A stretch of DNA of 64,000 nucleotides from Podospora pseudoanserina (GCF_035222485.1 NC_085922.1:3921001-3985000), one strand, 5' to 3'. Positions 41,115-52,622 are shown, counted from the first letter of the stretch. Made by a program: numbers and translations. The notes: a model not told the origin generated them from the letters alone.

Positions 41115-43424
41115 ATGGCAGACCAGAGCAACAATAAGCAGCAAGACGAGACCTGGTTTCTCAAGTCCCAGTGTCCAGTTCTCCTCCCCCAGCTTGACGC
41201 CCTGTGGCTGTCACAGGAGGATTTTTCCACCTATCTCGAACAGACGCTTCAGCGCAACACCAAACCCGACGTCAAGGTCGAAAACAAGAAGAGCTATGCA
41301 GCTGCCGCGGCTCAGCCAACAACAAACGCCTTTATGGATGGCCTTCTAGCCCATATTACCAGCGTCAATGACTTTCACCTGAGCGACGACAAAATGCTTA
41401 CCGAGAATGGCGATGTCACCTTCCGGTCTTCAAACAGTGTTCTTGTCGATCTGTTCACCGAGCTCGAGGAAGTCATTGATAGCAATCGTCTCGACAGCAT
41501 TCTCACCGCTGCCTGGGCTGAGGACCCCCTCGCCACCCTCAAGATCATCTTCAACGCCCGGTCGATACATCTCGGCAAGAGCTCGCGCATCTCCTTTTAC
41601 CGGTGCGCCGGATGGCTGGCTGAGCACCACCCCCTCACCTTGATCAGCAACATCCACTTGCTCAGCAGCCCCGTGATTCCAAAGCCGACGTCGGCCAAGA
41701 AGCAAGAGAGCGAAGCGTTCGAAGAGGATCTCGTCATGGTGGAAGCCGAAACGACAGGAGAGGACGCCCCCGGCCTTGATGTCGTCACCGGCATGTCTCA
41801 TGGCTATTGGAAGGATCTTTTGAACCTCCTCGCTCTTGCCGCCAACGGAAAGCTCAACGTCCTCGCCAGTCCCCGCGACGTTCTCAATATCCAGTGCGAA
41901 ACGAAACCATCGGTGCGATACGACCAGGAAATGGCCAAAGAACAGCGCGCCAAAACCCGCGATGCCCGCCACCATCAAGCCTGTACACTCTTGCAATCGG
42001 ATGCCATGTACCGCGCACTTCACTTGACTGTCTCGCGTCTCTTTGCCGAGCAGCTCAAGAAGGACATCGCCCTCCTGAGAGACGGCGACAACAAGGCCAA
42101 GAAGCAAATCTCGCTCTGCAGCAAGTGGGCTCCGTCAACAGACCGCTTTCATGACAAGCACACGTTTGTCGTCTCGACCATCGCTGAGCTGATGTATCCT
42201 GCACCCATGTTTAGCTCTGACATTGCGGGCAATCGTGAGCTGTACCTTCGTCATGCACGTGAGGCCTATCGAAAGGATATCTCCGCCCTCCGCAAGCACT
42301 TGGACATTGTCGAACGCAAGCTGTCGGCCAAAACCCTCGACAAGATAAAGTACGACCGCGTCCCGTCTGTGGCCATGAACAATTACACCCCAATATTTGC
42401 AGCCAAGGACGAGACTCGATTCATGAAGTACCTCGACGACGTTTCAACTGGCAAGACCCAGATCAGTGGTGCCACCCTCCTTCCCAGCACTCTCATCAAG
42501 GCCGCACGTGAGGCATCAGACCGTTCAACATACTCATTCGGCTCGCAAACGAAGAAGAAGCGGACGCTCAAGGAAATGAAGGCTGATGTCGTGGGTGCTG
42601 CCACCTCCAAGGTGATTGACGGCCAGTGGAAGACACTTGTCCAGCGCATCAAAGACTCTGGCACTCTGGAATCCTGCATCGCCGTGTGCGATGTTTCTGG
42701 GAGCATGAGCAGTCCTGTCTTCCAAGATGGCACCACCCCCATGGACAGTTCCATTGGCCTTTCGCTCTTGGTGGCTGAAGTCACCAAGCCTCCGTTTGGT
42801 GGAGCTTTCATCACCTTCTCCACAGATCCCAAAGTTGAGAAGGTTGACCTCAGTGAGGGTCTGGGTGAGAAATACAACAAGATGGTAAGGGCGGACTGGG
42901 GCGCCAGCACAGACTTCTGTGCCGTCTTCAGCCGTCTGATCCTGCCCATGGCCATCAAGAATGCTGTCAAGCCTGAGGACATGGTCAAGCGAGTGTTTGT
43001 CTTTAGCGACATGCACTTCAACTCGGCTCAGTACGGTGCCGGTCAGTGGTCTTCGAGCTTCGAGCGGATTCAACAGGATTTCAAGGATGCGGGCTATGAG
43101 ATGCCCGAGCTGGTGTTTTGGAACCTGGCCGGGGGTCGAGGTGGATATTCCGGCTCATATGACATCGCCCCCAAGCCCGTGGCCGCTGATCAAGTTGGCA
43201 CAGCTCTTGTCAGCGGGTACTCTCAGGGTATGCTCAAGGTTTTCCTAGGTGGTGCTGGGTTTGACGAAATCAAGGAAGAGGATGAGGAGATGGCCGTGGT
43301 TGTGACCAAGGACGGGGAGGAGGTCACGGTAGAGCCAGAGGCGAAGCGTAGGAAAGATCCATACGACCAGGTCAAGCAGGCCATTTCCCACAAGGCGTAC
43401 GGCGGGTTGGTTGTGTTGGATTAG
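41115..43424 (+). CDS. DUF2828 protein with C-terminal von Willebrand A domain
   Basis: An intronless 769-aa protein from the ATG at 41115. The N-terminal two thirds are helical and match the DUF2828 family, which resembles the TROVE/Ro60 ring in general plan. The C-terminal vWA domain has the MIDAS motif DVSGSMSS (Asp526), then GASTDFCAVF with the threonine-aspartate element, and VFSDMHFNSAQ as the third metal loop. The last 60 residues are charged and include a basic KRRK patch. Family members occur in fungi, plants, protists and large viruses, and no function is established; RNA binding is suggested only by the Ro60-like plan. No introns and even codon use give no strong sign of recent transfer. 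Confidence 0.85.
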   Translation: MADQSNNKQQDETWFLKSQCPVLLPQLDALWLSQEDFSTYLEQTLQRNTKPDVKVENKKSYAAAAAQPTTNAFMDGLLAHITSVNDFHLSDDKMLTENGDVTFRSSNSVLVDLFTELEEVIDSNRLDSILTAAWAEDPLATLKIIFNARSIHLGKSSRISFYRCAGWLAEHHPLTLISNIHLLSSPVIPKPTSAKKQESEAFEEDLVMVEAETTGEDAPGLDVVTGMSHGYWKDLLNLLALAANGKLNVLASPRDVLNIQCETKPSVRYDQEMAKEQRAKTRDARHHQACTLLQSDAMYRALHLTVSRLFAEQLKKDIALLRDGDNKAKKQISLCSKWAPSTDRFHDKHTFVVSTIAELMYPAPMFSSDIAGNRELYLRHAREAYRKDISALRKHLDIVERKLSAKTLDKIKYDRVPSVAMNNYTPIFAAKDETRFMKYLDDVSTGKTQISGATLLPSTLIKAAREASDRSTYSFGSQTKKKRTLKEMKADVVGAATSKVIDGQWKTLVQRIKDSGTLESCIAVCDVSGSMSSPVFQDGTTPMDSSIGLSLLVAEVTKPPFGGAFITFSTDPKVEKVDLSEGLGEKYNKMVRADWGASTDFCAVFSRLILPMAIKNAVKPEDMVKRVFVFSDMHFNSAQYGAGQWSSSFERIQQDFKDAGYEMPELVFWNLAGGRGGYSGSYDIAPKPVAADQVGTALVSGYSQGMLKVFLGGAGFDEIKEEDEEMAVVVTKDGEEVTVEPEAKRRKDPYDQVKQAISHKAYGGLVVLD

Positions 43425-43958
43425 GCGGCCTTTGGGGGGTTTCGTTTTGTAGAATGGTTTGAAGAACAACAATGTTGCAAAGTAACTAGCAAGCATCGTT
43501 CTATTGTAAACAAAAGTTCCGACTGTCATTCATCCGTAACACCCGGAACTCTCTTAGTTTCATCCCAGGACTGTTGGTGGCTCATGCCCTCTCTGGTGTC
43601 TCGCAACAGTCGATAGTGGCGCTGCCTAGCACCAGTACCTTGGTTAAGGTACCCTTTGTCCCTGTTGACGTCTAACAGCGAAAGCGCCGAGACGCTGCCG
43701 ACAATCTTTCCTATTGCCGGCGTCGCATTCAACTTGGCAAGTCGGGTAAAGCGGATGATGGCAGGTTCCCGCGATATCATTAATTGCCCCCACCGATTTA
43801 TTGTAGATGAATTGGAGACCAATGCGGGGTTGTCTTATACCTCAGGGGTATTTCGAGGTGACGTAGATGCGAGACAGGAGCATATAAAGAGTTGGAGAAA
43901 GTCTTTTATCTGAGACGCTGGGGCATTGTCCGACCACACAAGATTGATAGACACCATC
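43425..43958. other. Intergenic
   Basis: 534 bases between the DUF2828 gene and the next secreted protein gene. It includes an AT-rich 3' flank at 43440-43510. A TATA-like CATATAAAGAG lies near 43880, about 80 bp before the next ATG, well placed for a core promoter. Confidence 0.5.
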
Positions 43959-44708
43959 ATGAAGCTCTCCCTCTTCACCGCGCTCGTTCCGTTGCTGCCT
44001 TCCATCTCGGCCATACCTGCTTCGTCTCACCTGTCACCAAGACAGCAAAGGTGCATAGGAGATAGCGAACCTGGCCTGTGGGTGGTGGAGAATCTCGAGG
44101 TGGAATATACTGGCGACGAAGTGCTCCAGCGTGGCAACGCCACGTTCACGCTCACCAACACCAACACTGAAGTTACCGACACCCTGCGTTGCTCCCTACG
44201 AGCCAACTACATTTGTGAATTTTATGGGATCCCGTCTGATCCGAACCTCGATATCTGGTTGCAGCTCAACCTGAACGTTGCAAGCTTCACCCTGAACAAG
44301 ACCCTTCCTGATTGCCTAGGGCCTGAGTGGGGGTATGTCTTGACCAATGATTGGGGGCGCACAAGACACGAATGCTAACATCAGAGCAGCGACGCTTGGA
44401 TTGTAGGACAAACCGAACTGTACCTTGAATGCCCACAGGAGTGGACCGACAAGATGGTCTGCCAAGACGATGGGATCAAGGGTGTCGCAGACGGAGATGT
44501 GGTGCTGCCCGAAGGCTGGCCGAACGGTCAAGAGGATGAGAAGAGAGAAGTGGCTGCCGAGAACAGACAGGACGGGGTTGATCAGGTTGTTCGCAAACAA
44601 ATTTCTGGAGGAGGAAGCCAGGCCGAGCATGCACAGCCCCATCAGCAGACGGAGCGCAGAAAGACCAGACCTGTTCAGCCCGTCGGTGAAGAGGAGGCTG
44701 AGGCTTAG
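43959..44708 (+). CDS. Secreted protein, single copy of the domain found at 27748-29516
   Basis: Two exons (43959-44332, 44390-44708) with a phase-2 intron (GTATGT...GAGCAG) give 230 aa. The signal peptide is MKLSLFTALVPLLPSISA. The mature part has LWVVENLEVEYTGDE, GNATFTLTN, two cysteines (TLRCSLRANYIC), then after the intron WIVGQTELYLEC and EWTDKMVC. This repeats the arrangement of each unit of the three-domain protein (for example GQGVWEEPVVQGC and LC), with the intron at the same place and phase. The tail from about residue 160 is hydrophilic, Glu/Gln-rich and probably disordered. There is no anchor. The family is not recognised; an extracellular role is inferred from the signal peptide only. 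Confidence 0.8.
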
Positions 44709-45278
44709 ACTTGCGATGCCAGAAGACTGCGATGCTGTCAGGCAGAGGGTTGATACCTACCTTAAGTCACTTTGAATGAGAAGTTCATGCGCATTGCATT
44801 TGATGACAACTGATGAATTCCACTCAAGCATTTGCTCAATAAGTGTGTAGATGACAGAACCTCCGATTATGAGAGAAGGACGCTTATAACTGCCCTGCAG
44901 CTGGATAAATTCTAGACAGGAAACTGGAAAACGGATTGCTTGTGAAGAGGTAGGCTGTGCCACACACGTCAACCTGACAAGTCAGGCCTGGATGCGTCTC
45001 GACTTCTTGGCCAGACCAATAGTTCCTTCTTGGCACCTAAAGGGACAGGAATGGCGTCGTCAATAGACCTGGCGGCACACCAGACATTGGCTGTTTATCA
45101 ATATGTGGCGTTGACAAGATGGAAAATGTCTGAGGCGGAGCAGATTGCACAACCAGACTCAAGAGGATATTAAGCTGATGCTTTTCGCTCATCACAGGTC
45201 GAAGTCGGCCCATGACAGTCTGGTCCTAACACAGATCGCGCTCTGGCCAAGAGAAGGGAATCTAGCTAGTCTGACACC
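44709..45278. other. Intergenic
   Basis: 570 bases, moderately AT-rich, between two genes for secreted proteins. No gene was seen. Confidence 0.45.
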
Positions 45279-46547
45279 ATGTTTCCAGGCGAATCGTTTC
45301 TTCTCCTCTGCTCTTTATCTCTGGCTTTCGCTGGGGTAACTGAGTCCTCCCAACAGCGAGGGTATGTGTCCAAAACCTGTTTAGCAAGTGTTTCAAAACA
45401 AGAACTAGGTAACTAACCGGCAAATAGGAGCCTCGAGAGACGCCTCTTCCCTGTGAGAACCTACACAACAAATCCCCAAATACCGCGCCCTCTCAGTTTG
45501 TCACTTTTGAGACCTCTTACCCCCACAGTTGAGCAGTACCCATCAAGGACAATTTTTATCAAGAATAATCTCGAGCTTTGGAGTCTTTTTACATGCCAAC
45601 TAGAGTCTACTCTTAAAACGTATGTCATGGGGGAGCCCAATTACTGCTTGTCAAAATTTCAAGTAGTTGTACCACGTTCAACTCCCGAAGAGATTGAGCT
45701 CGTTGAATACTTCGACTACAGATACACTCCAGCCATCGATAACCTCATACAAAAGGGTCTCTTTCCAAAGCCACTTTCACCCTACCTAAAGCAAGGCCCA
45801 CTAGCACTCCTGGCCGTACTATCTCTCCCCAAAGACGATCTTTTTAGAATCGGGTACCTGATAGCGAACGACACGGACACGTGCAAGAATATGGAATGTC
45901 AGAATGGCCTGTTCAATCCACTGACTTCAACCTCGCTGAGACCCATCCCGACGCCCATGAAGCAGCACATCAGCAGGATCGATGCCTGGAGCAGAAGTAA
46001 AGCAACCGCAACCGCAACAAGCACGAAACAGACCTCGGTAGCTGTCAGCGCTCAACCTACGCGTGCACCCACACCTATCATCATAACTACTAGCTCAACC
46101 GTCGTCACCACCAACCTCCAGGGCTACACAACTCTCAACCGCGTAACGAAAACAGGAACCCAAACTATAACCCCTTCATCACCAACACCCACCCCAGACC
46201 CAGTCAGTACATACATACTGCAAGAACAAGACAAAGCGGACATCGTCGAGGCATTCTCCTCCGCCATGCCACGTCTCTTTGATCGACTTCTAGCACCAAT
46301 TCCTTCCGTAACGGCGACAATGAAAACAAAAGAGATTCCAGCTTCGAAGTTGGAAAGAAAAATAGTAGTGACGTCGATACCCGGGCCTTGGATCGGGGGG
46401 GGCAACATTACTGTGTGGTTTTATGAGGCTAATTTGACTTCTGTTGGTGATAAGGAAGAGAAGGGAAATGGGACGGCAGGGAATTTGGCCGGGCAAGATG
46501 TGTGGGGTTGGTTAGTGGTAGTGATTGGGATGATGGTCTTGCTTTGA
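45279..46547 (+). CDS. Probable GPI-anchored cell-surface protein, unknown family
   Basis: Two exons (45279-45361, 45428-46547; phase-2 intron GTATGT...AATAG) give 400 aa. The first exon supplies the signal peptide (MFPGESFLLLCSLSLAFAG), which is missing if only the long second frame is read. A folded-looking N-terminal part of about 180 residues includes FTCQLESTLKTYV and FDYRYTPAIDNLI. A Thr/Ser/Pro-rich stalk follows, then a second region with NITVWFYEANLTS. The last 20 residues are a hydrophobic tail (WGWLVVVIGMMVLL) with no basic residues after it, preceded by small residues (GNGTAGNLAG), as in GPI attachment signals. I do not recognise the family. Confidence 0.7.
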
Positions 46548-48113
46548 CATGGAGGGGACGGTCCACATCCAATTTCTTCTTCACCGGCAAAGTAGGTAGT
46601 TATACTAAGGTAGGTAGTTAACACTGAATTACAGAGATATCTTTGCTTGAAAAGAGAGTCTTTTCGGGGCTACTTCTCAACGTAAGTCCAATTTATCAAT
46701 AACTGAAAGATCAGGGAATTTCGTGACCGGCTCTCTCAGGGCTTTTCAGCTCGTCATCATGCCCTGAAATTCAGTATCAGATGCAGCTTTTCTACCCGTT
46801 ATGCAACCCAGGGTTTCAGTATACCTAAGGTAACGGGCCGACTGAGTCCACCCAGACCGCAGCCTCTTGGGTTACATGAATCCACCATGATGGATTCTCG
46901 AAACACAATACCCAAGGTAGGTACGGTATCGGGGCAAGTGTTCTAGATATCAGATTTTTCAATTAGGTACCTACTCGGAAATGTTAAACGAATGACGTAG
47001 TTACTTTATTGCTGGGTTGTATGGAACGTATCAGGTAAAACCTGTCAAGAGTCTAAAGATGTGGTTCTCGCTGTTCAATGAAGCCATGGCGCCACGTCAT
47101 AGTCAAACTACGGAGATAATGATGATTGAAATATGCCTTTTAGATAATTCAAGCGACGTGTTCGGTACCTACCTTATCTAAGGAGCTCATGATACCAGCC
47201 TAGGTGGCCAGCTCGAGTCGACTTGCCAACTAGACCTATTGGCGGAAACCCCTCACCCTCCAAACCTCTTCAAGCCATGGTGATCCTTTCCATTTGCTTC
47301 GGAGAGCCGACTGAAATAACCCCAAGTGAAAATTGGGCGGGAACACAGACTGAACTCACTGTTGATGTAGGCTACCATGCCGAAGCCCAATCCTACTTTT
47401 ATCTAACGAGCCTAGGTAAGTATAGGTATACCAGAGAAAGACAACGCTGTGCCATGCCCCGGATCAAGGACACTAGAACCACCAGGCAAAGCCTGCTTCA
47501 CTACCGACCCTCTCGGGCGCTTCTTGGCCCAATGGCAACGAGGATCAACGGCCTTTTGTCGGTGCCATGACGGTGCATGGTCAACCTTAGCATGACGTGC
47601 AGCTTGCACGTGTTGACAATTCCCAGCCAGATTCGGTCCGTTTGACTGCGGGCATGCTCCCCAGACCAGCAACTCCGGCCGCAGACTGCAGTGCAATGGC
47701 CCGGCACTACTAACCGAGGTGCGCCGTGCCAAGTGCCCTTCTCCACAGACGGGGTTTGTTGTGGTCGCGGGGCCCCGGATTGTGGCGCCCACGGGAGTGA
47801 TCTGGTGTAACGGTGAAAAGGCGTTGACGATCCTGGGGAAATTCGCCCTGGAAGACGCACTGAAACGCAACATCGCAAGGCTTTCGCGAGCCAGGTGGTG
47901 GCCTACCTCGGCAGCATAGTTTTTTTTTGAAGGGCCGAGCAGACGCCGACAATGTCACCTCCAAAGATGAAGGCTTGGTAGGTTGCCGTGGTCGTCGCCA
48001 TCAAGCAAAAATCTACCTATTTAGGTCCCGGACCCTCGCTGCCATGATGCTCCAAAACACCACCAGCCAGCCTCATCGCCTCCGAAGAGCCCATCCAGTA
48101 ACGACTAGCCAAA
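46548..48113. other. 1.57-kb intergenic region with many TAGGTA motifs, upstream of AA13 LPMO
   Basis: AGGTAGGTAGTT occurs twice within 46590-46620, and related motifs lie near 46825 (TACCTAAGG), 46915, 46965, 47165 (GGTACCTACC) and 47405 (CCTAGGTAAG). One CreA-type site (CTGGGG on the minus strand, near 47655) lies in the LPMO upstream region. Frames within 47400-47880 have no domain. No gene was seen. Confidence 0.5.
46590..47420. repeat. Cluster of TAGGTA / CCTAGGTA short motifs
   Basis: Units built from AGGTAGGTA, ACCTACCTA or their junction CCTAGGTA recur here at least seven times and elsewhere in the window only in non-coding DNA or near gene ends (about 16270, 17340, 19880, 29865, 51770, 51976, 52242, 53340). 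The motif is partly palindromic. Such sequences are frequent in intergenic DNA of Pezizomycotina; a function is not established. Confidence 0.55.
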
Positions 48114-49324
48114 ATGAAGCTGTCATCGACCTTTTCCGTCCTCACGGTGGCCACTTTGGTTCACGGCCATGGTTACCTGACCATCCCGTCCAGTCGGACA
48201 CGTCTTGGCTCCGAGGTAAGAGCTGCAAGCTGCGAGTTTACTGGAACCTCAGTACTGACACATGAACCCAACAGGCTGGCCTTGACTCCTGCCCCGAGTG
48301 CTCCATTCTCGAGCCTGTCTCGGCCTGGCCCGATCTTGACGTTGCTCCTGTTGGCCGCAGTGGACCCTGTGGTTACAACGCCCGCGTGAGCATCGACTAC
48401 AACCAGCCTCGCGCTGGGCTGTGGGGCAACTCTCCCGTCGCCCGCTACTCTCCTGGCCAGACCATCGACGTTCAGTGGTGCGTCGACAACAATGGTGACC
48501 ACGGTGGCATGTTCGCCTACCGTATCTGCCAGGATCAGGCGCTCGTCAAGAAGTTCCTCACACCTGGCTATCTCCCCACCGACGAGGAGAAGCAGGCCGC
48601 CGAGGACTGCTTTGAGAGGGGCACCCTTCCCTGCACCGACGTCTCGGGCCAGAACTGCGGCTTCAGCCCTGACTGCTCCCCCGGTCAGCCGTGTTGGCGC
48701 AACGACTGGTTCACCTGCAATGCTTTCAATGCCGGTGACCGTCGCGCCTGTCAGGGCGTTGACAATGCTCCCCGCGGGTCTTGCTACACCTCGATTGCCG
48801 GAGGTTTCCCCGTCACCAAGAAGATCAAGCTCCCCAACATCAACGTCGGTCACACCCTCCTGAGCTTTAAGTGGAACTCGTTCCAGACCGGTCAGATCTA
48901 CCTGTCCTGCGCAGATATTGCCATCGGCGAGGGCAGCGGCACCGTCGACCCGCCTGCTTCGACCACCTTCTCGACTGTCGTCACCCCCGGTGCCTCGTGT
49001 GCTGCCGCCCCGTCGGTGCCTGTCGTCTTCAACGAGAAGGCCACCACTGCCTATGGCCAGAACATCAAGGTTGTTGGCTCCATCGCCGCGCTCGGCAGTT
49101 GGAACCCGGCCAACGCTATACCCCTCTCTGCTGCCGGTTACACCAACTCCAACCCCGTCTGGTCCACCACCCTCAACCTGGCTCCTGGCACTTCCTTCAC
49201 CTACAAGTTCATCAGGGTGGACAGCAACGGCGCTGTGACCTGGGAGAGCGATCCCAACAGGTCCTACACCGTTCCTGCTGCCTGCCAGGGCCAGAGCGTG
49301 GCTGTCGATTCCACCTGGCGCTAA
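48114..49324 (+). CDS. AA13 starch-active lytic polysaccharide monooxygenase with CBM20
   Basis: A secreted copper enzyme that cleaves alpha-1,4 bonds of starch oxidatively. Two exons (48114-48215, 48275-49324; phase-0 intron) give 383 aa. Signal peptide cleavage after VATLVHG leaves an N-terminal His ([14 protein letters not shown]), the first ligand of the histidine brace. The second His is in NNGDHGG (mature residue 92, within one of the position reported for the Aspergillus enzyme). The axial Tyr is likely in [14 protein letters not shown]13 blocks such as [37 protein letters not shown] and [12 protein letters not shown] are complete. A short Ser/Thr linker leads to a C-terminal CBM20 ([38 protein letters not shown]). 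Everything needed for activity is present. Confidence 0.96.
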
Positions 49325-50020
49325 ATTGTGATTGATGGATGAATGGGAGTCGGGCGGCATCGGGCGTTCGGATTGCATGGGGGAATAAAAGGGGTCACGA
49401 AGGAGGTCACATTACATCGGGCAGTGCATCTTTTATCTGTCTCCAACACTTTATACTGTACATATTTGTTCTCTTCTCTTCATGTTCATCATTTCTATGC
49501 AAGGTTCGCGATGGAGCTAGGGAATCATGGAGTGGCAACCCGACGTTACATTTCGATCTCCGCCATGTGCACATGCTCTGATGATGATCGCATCCCCGTC
49601 TCCATTTCATCACCCCAAGGCTGAATATGGATCCAGATCGTCGGAAGGAAGCTCTCAAAATGGGAGGGCGGCCCATTGCTTTCCGACCCTGCGTGTTCCC
49701 GGTGGCGATTGGCGAACAGCATCCAGGCGTGGTCTCGTCGAGCTCCTATGGCACTGATAAACCCGGAAACCGTCCCGGGAAAATCCACGCGTCCATCACC
49801 CCGACCTCTCGGGCCGGACAAGAGTGCAGGAAACGGCGTTGCCAAGACGCGCCAAGCACACGAAACCCCTGAAGGGCGGCTCATCGACTTCCGCATCGTG
49901 AATATGGCAATCAGCTATGTGCTGGGAACTAAACAAAGATAAATACCATCATGGCCTTGTGCTTTTGGTTCGGCCTCTGGAAGGGGCAAGCTGCTTCATC
50001 ACAGTCTTCCAGTCACCATT
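49325..50020. other. Intergenic, promoter of mannanase
   Basis: 696 bases between the LPMO and mannanase genes, both on the plus strand. The likely LPMO transcript end is in the AT-rich 49430-49500 stretch. No gene was seen. Confidence 0.45.
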
Positions 50021-51408
50021 ATGGTCCTCGCCAAGTCCTTCGTCCTCAGCTTACTGGCCCTTACCGCTGCCGCCGCCCCCAGCGGCCCAGGTGGAAAGGG
50101 TCCTCACAAGGGCAAGACCCCCAAGGGTTTTGTTACCGTGCAAGACGGAAAGTTCAAGCTCGATGGCAAGGACTTTTACTTTGCCGGTAGCAATGCGTAC
50201 TACTTCCCCTTTAATGGCGTATGTCATCACCATCCATTCCAGTCACGATCAATTAATATATGCTAACAACAACTAGGACCAATCCGATGTCGAAAAGGGG
50301 TTGACCGCCGCCAAGAAGGCAGGTCTCACCGTCTTCCGCACCTGGGGATTCAACGACAAGAACAGCACATATATCCCGGGTGGTCTTCCACAGTATGGTG
50401 GTGAAGGCGCTGGTCCTTCCGAGGTGGTCTTCCAGTGGTTCCACCCCAACGGCACCTCCACCATCAACGTGGCCGGCTTCGACAAGGTTGTCAAGGCCGC
50501 TGACAAGGTCGGAACCAAGCTGTTGGTTGCCCTGACAAACAACTGGGCGGATTACGGAGGCATGGACGTCTACACCGTCAACCTGGGTGGAAAGTATCAC
50601 GATGATGTATGTACCTTACTCAGAGCTGCCCTTCTTTGCACATGGTGGTGGGATAACTGACAGTGAACAGTTCTACACAGTTCCCAAGATCAAGAACGCC
50701 TACAAGCGCTACGTCAGGGAGATGGTCCTTCGCTACAAGGACTCCCCCACCATCTTTGGCTGGGAGCTCGCCAACGAGCCTCGTTGCGGTGCTGACGGCA
50801 CTCGCAACCTTCCTCGTAGCCCGAACTGCAACCCGGCCGTCATGGGCGCTTGGGTCAAGGAGATGAGCGCCTACATCAAGTCGCTCGATCCCCACCATCT
50901 CGTCACCTGGGGCGGAGAGGGTGAATTCAACCTGCCCCAGGGTTCTGATGACTGGGCCTACGCTGGCGGGAACGGCGGTGACTTTGACCATGAGATCGCC
51001 ATCGACACAATTGACTTTGGTGTGTTCCATTCGTACCCGGACTGGTGGTCAAAGACTGTGGAATGGACACAGCAGTGGATCCGGGACCACGCCGCGGCTG
51101 GTCGCAAGGCCAAGAAGCCCGTTGTCCACGAGGAGTACGGCTGGATGACGCCCGAGGCCAGACTCGAGTACCTCGGAAAGACACACAACTCTACCCGTCT
51201 GGAGGTAATTGGCAGCTGGCAAAAGATCGAGGTGGAGGAGAAGCTGGCGGGAACCATGTACTGGCAGTTTGGGTACGGTGGTTACTCATATGGGCGCAAC
51301 CACAATGACGGCTTCACCATTTACTTGGAGGACCCCGAGGCCAAGGAGCTGGTGTATGGTCATGCCAAGGCTATGAACAAGCTCAACAAGAAGAAGGGTG
51401 GCAGATAG
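50021..51408 (+). CDS. Secreted endo-beta-1,4-mannanase, GH5 subfamily 7
   Basis: The enzyme hydrolyses internal beta-1,4-mannosidic bonds of mannan and glucomannan. Three exons (50021-50218, 50277-50606, 50671-51408), with both introns phase 0, give 421 aa. The signal peptide is [20 protein letters not shown], followed by a Gly/Lys/Pro-rich linker. The GH5_7 domain has [30 protein letters not shown] with the acid/base Glu212, HSYPDWW, and [10 protein letters not shown], where the Glu just before Tyr (Glu331) is the expected nucleophile. The end, MYWQFGYGG...DGFTIY, is typical. There is no carbohydrate-binding module. The gene follows the AA13 LPMO gene in the same direction, so the pair forms a small polysaccharide-degradation neighbourhood, although the two substrates differ. 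Confidence 0.95.
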
Positions 51409-52622
51409 AGAGGGAGCAGCACACCCCCAACATCTTGATATCGGTTAGCATCCCACATGCATGTATAATAGAAGGTTGTCAGGGAAAATCAAAAGCTTGA
51501 TTGCGCACTTGATTGACTTGGGGTAATTGTGTGGAGATAAGCATCAGTGCCGACTTGGCAATGTAGGGAGTATAAGGGCCAAGGCGGAAAAAGCCGGTGT
51601 CGTGAAGCTTCACCCACTCCTGTTGAGATCTTCTTCAGCCGTGGGATGCAGGGAGGATCTGAATGGGGCCACGAGACGCTGATCGTGAGTCTTGTGCATC
51701 AGTTGCCGCTTTAAGAATGGCCGGGTCTTGTGATGGTTTTTCCATGTTATGAGTGCTTACCTTCGAAAGAGAGGTAGGTAGTGACGGAAAACGAATATCT
51801 GAAAGTTGTACGACTACATACGAAACCAGATCACCTTTCCACATGATGCCCACGTCAATTTGTCTATCTTTTCATCACAGGCCAAGTCTCAACCCAGGAC
51901 ACGAATACAGAGGTTTGTTTGCATTTTATTCTGGTTTCTACACATCTTTTGAGGCCGCCCCCTTTTGATTCACCTAGACTAGGTAGGTAGGTACAGCTGA
52001 TGGCTTTCTTCACTTGCATGAAAGTTGAGCTGAGCCTGCTCTGTAACGGGTTGTACAACTATTAGGATCATTATCTGTTGGGCCAGAGCTGACGGAAAAT
52101 CCCAGCATTCGAACGCATGATCCGATTACTTCGGGAAGGATGGATGACGGACTGAGCTACATTGGGAGTTTTTGGAAGGTTCCAAAGAATGCGAAAGGCA
52201 CAGTTGTCTCTCGCAACTGGACATCGGACAACTATCCGACATTAGGTAGGTGAAATCATGGTGCCTAGTTCCAAATAACATCAATATAAAATGTTGATGG
52301 CTTCAGCTCAGAGAACATGAACCTGACACAAAAGATCTGAGTTTGTTACCACTGGATCCCCCTTAACGTTTGGCGGCTGCACATGGTCGATTCGGCTACA
52401 CAAGCTAGCCACGAGCCAAGTGTTGATCCTGCTTAAAGCGGCGAGGGGCCGCGTGGGTGGTGCACCCATTTCAATCTGACCGACGGGACACAGGCTCGGA
52501 AGAGTCGGGTCTGTTTGCCCATACTCGCCTATAAAGATGTGAGAGCCCGTTGCCTCTGTGTCGAGTGGTTGTTCTCAGCCCAGTTGACCATTCATCTCCT
52601 GCGGATATCCACATCGCGTACA
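51409..52622. other. Intergenic, TAGGTA motifs
   Basis: 1.2 kb without a recognisable gene. GAGGTAGGTAGTG lies near 51770, CTAGGTAGGTAGGTAC near 51976 and TTAGGTAGGTG near 52242. The last 150 bases are the likely promoter of the small secreted protein, including CCTATAAAGATG near 52528, a TATA-like box about 95 bp before its ATG. Confidence 0.5.

Noticed and set aside
47412-47878. Pair of overlapping minus-strand frames upstream of the AA13 gene
   Set aside because: Two frames overlap almost completely and neither shows domains; the region is better read as LPMO upstream DNA.
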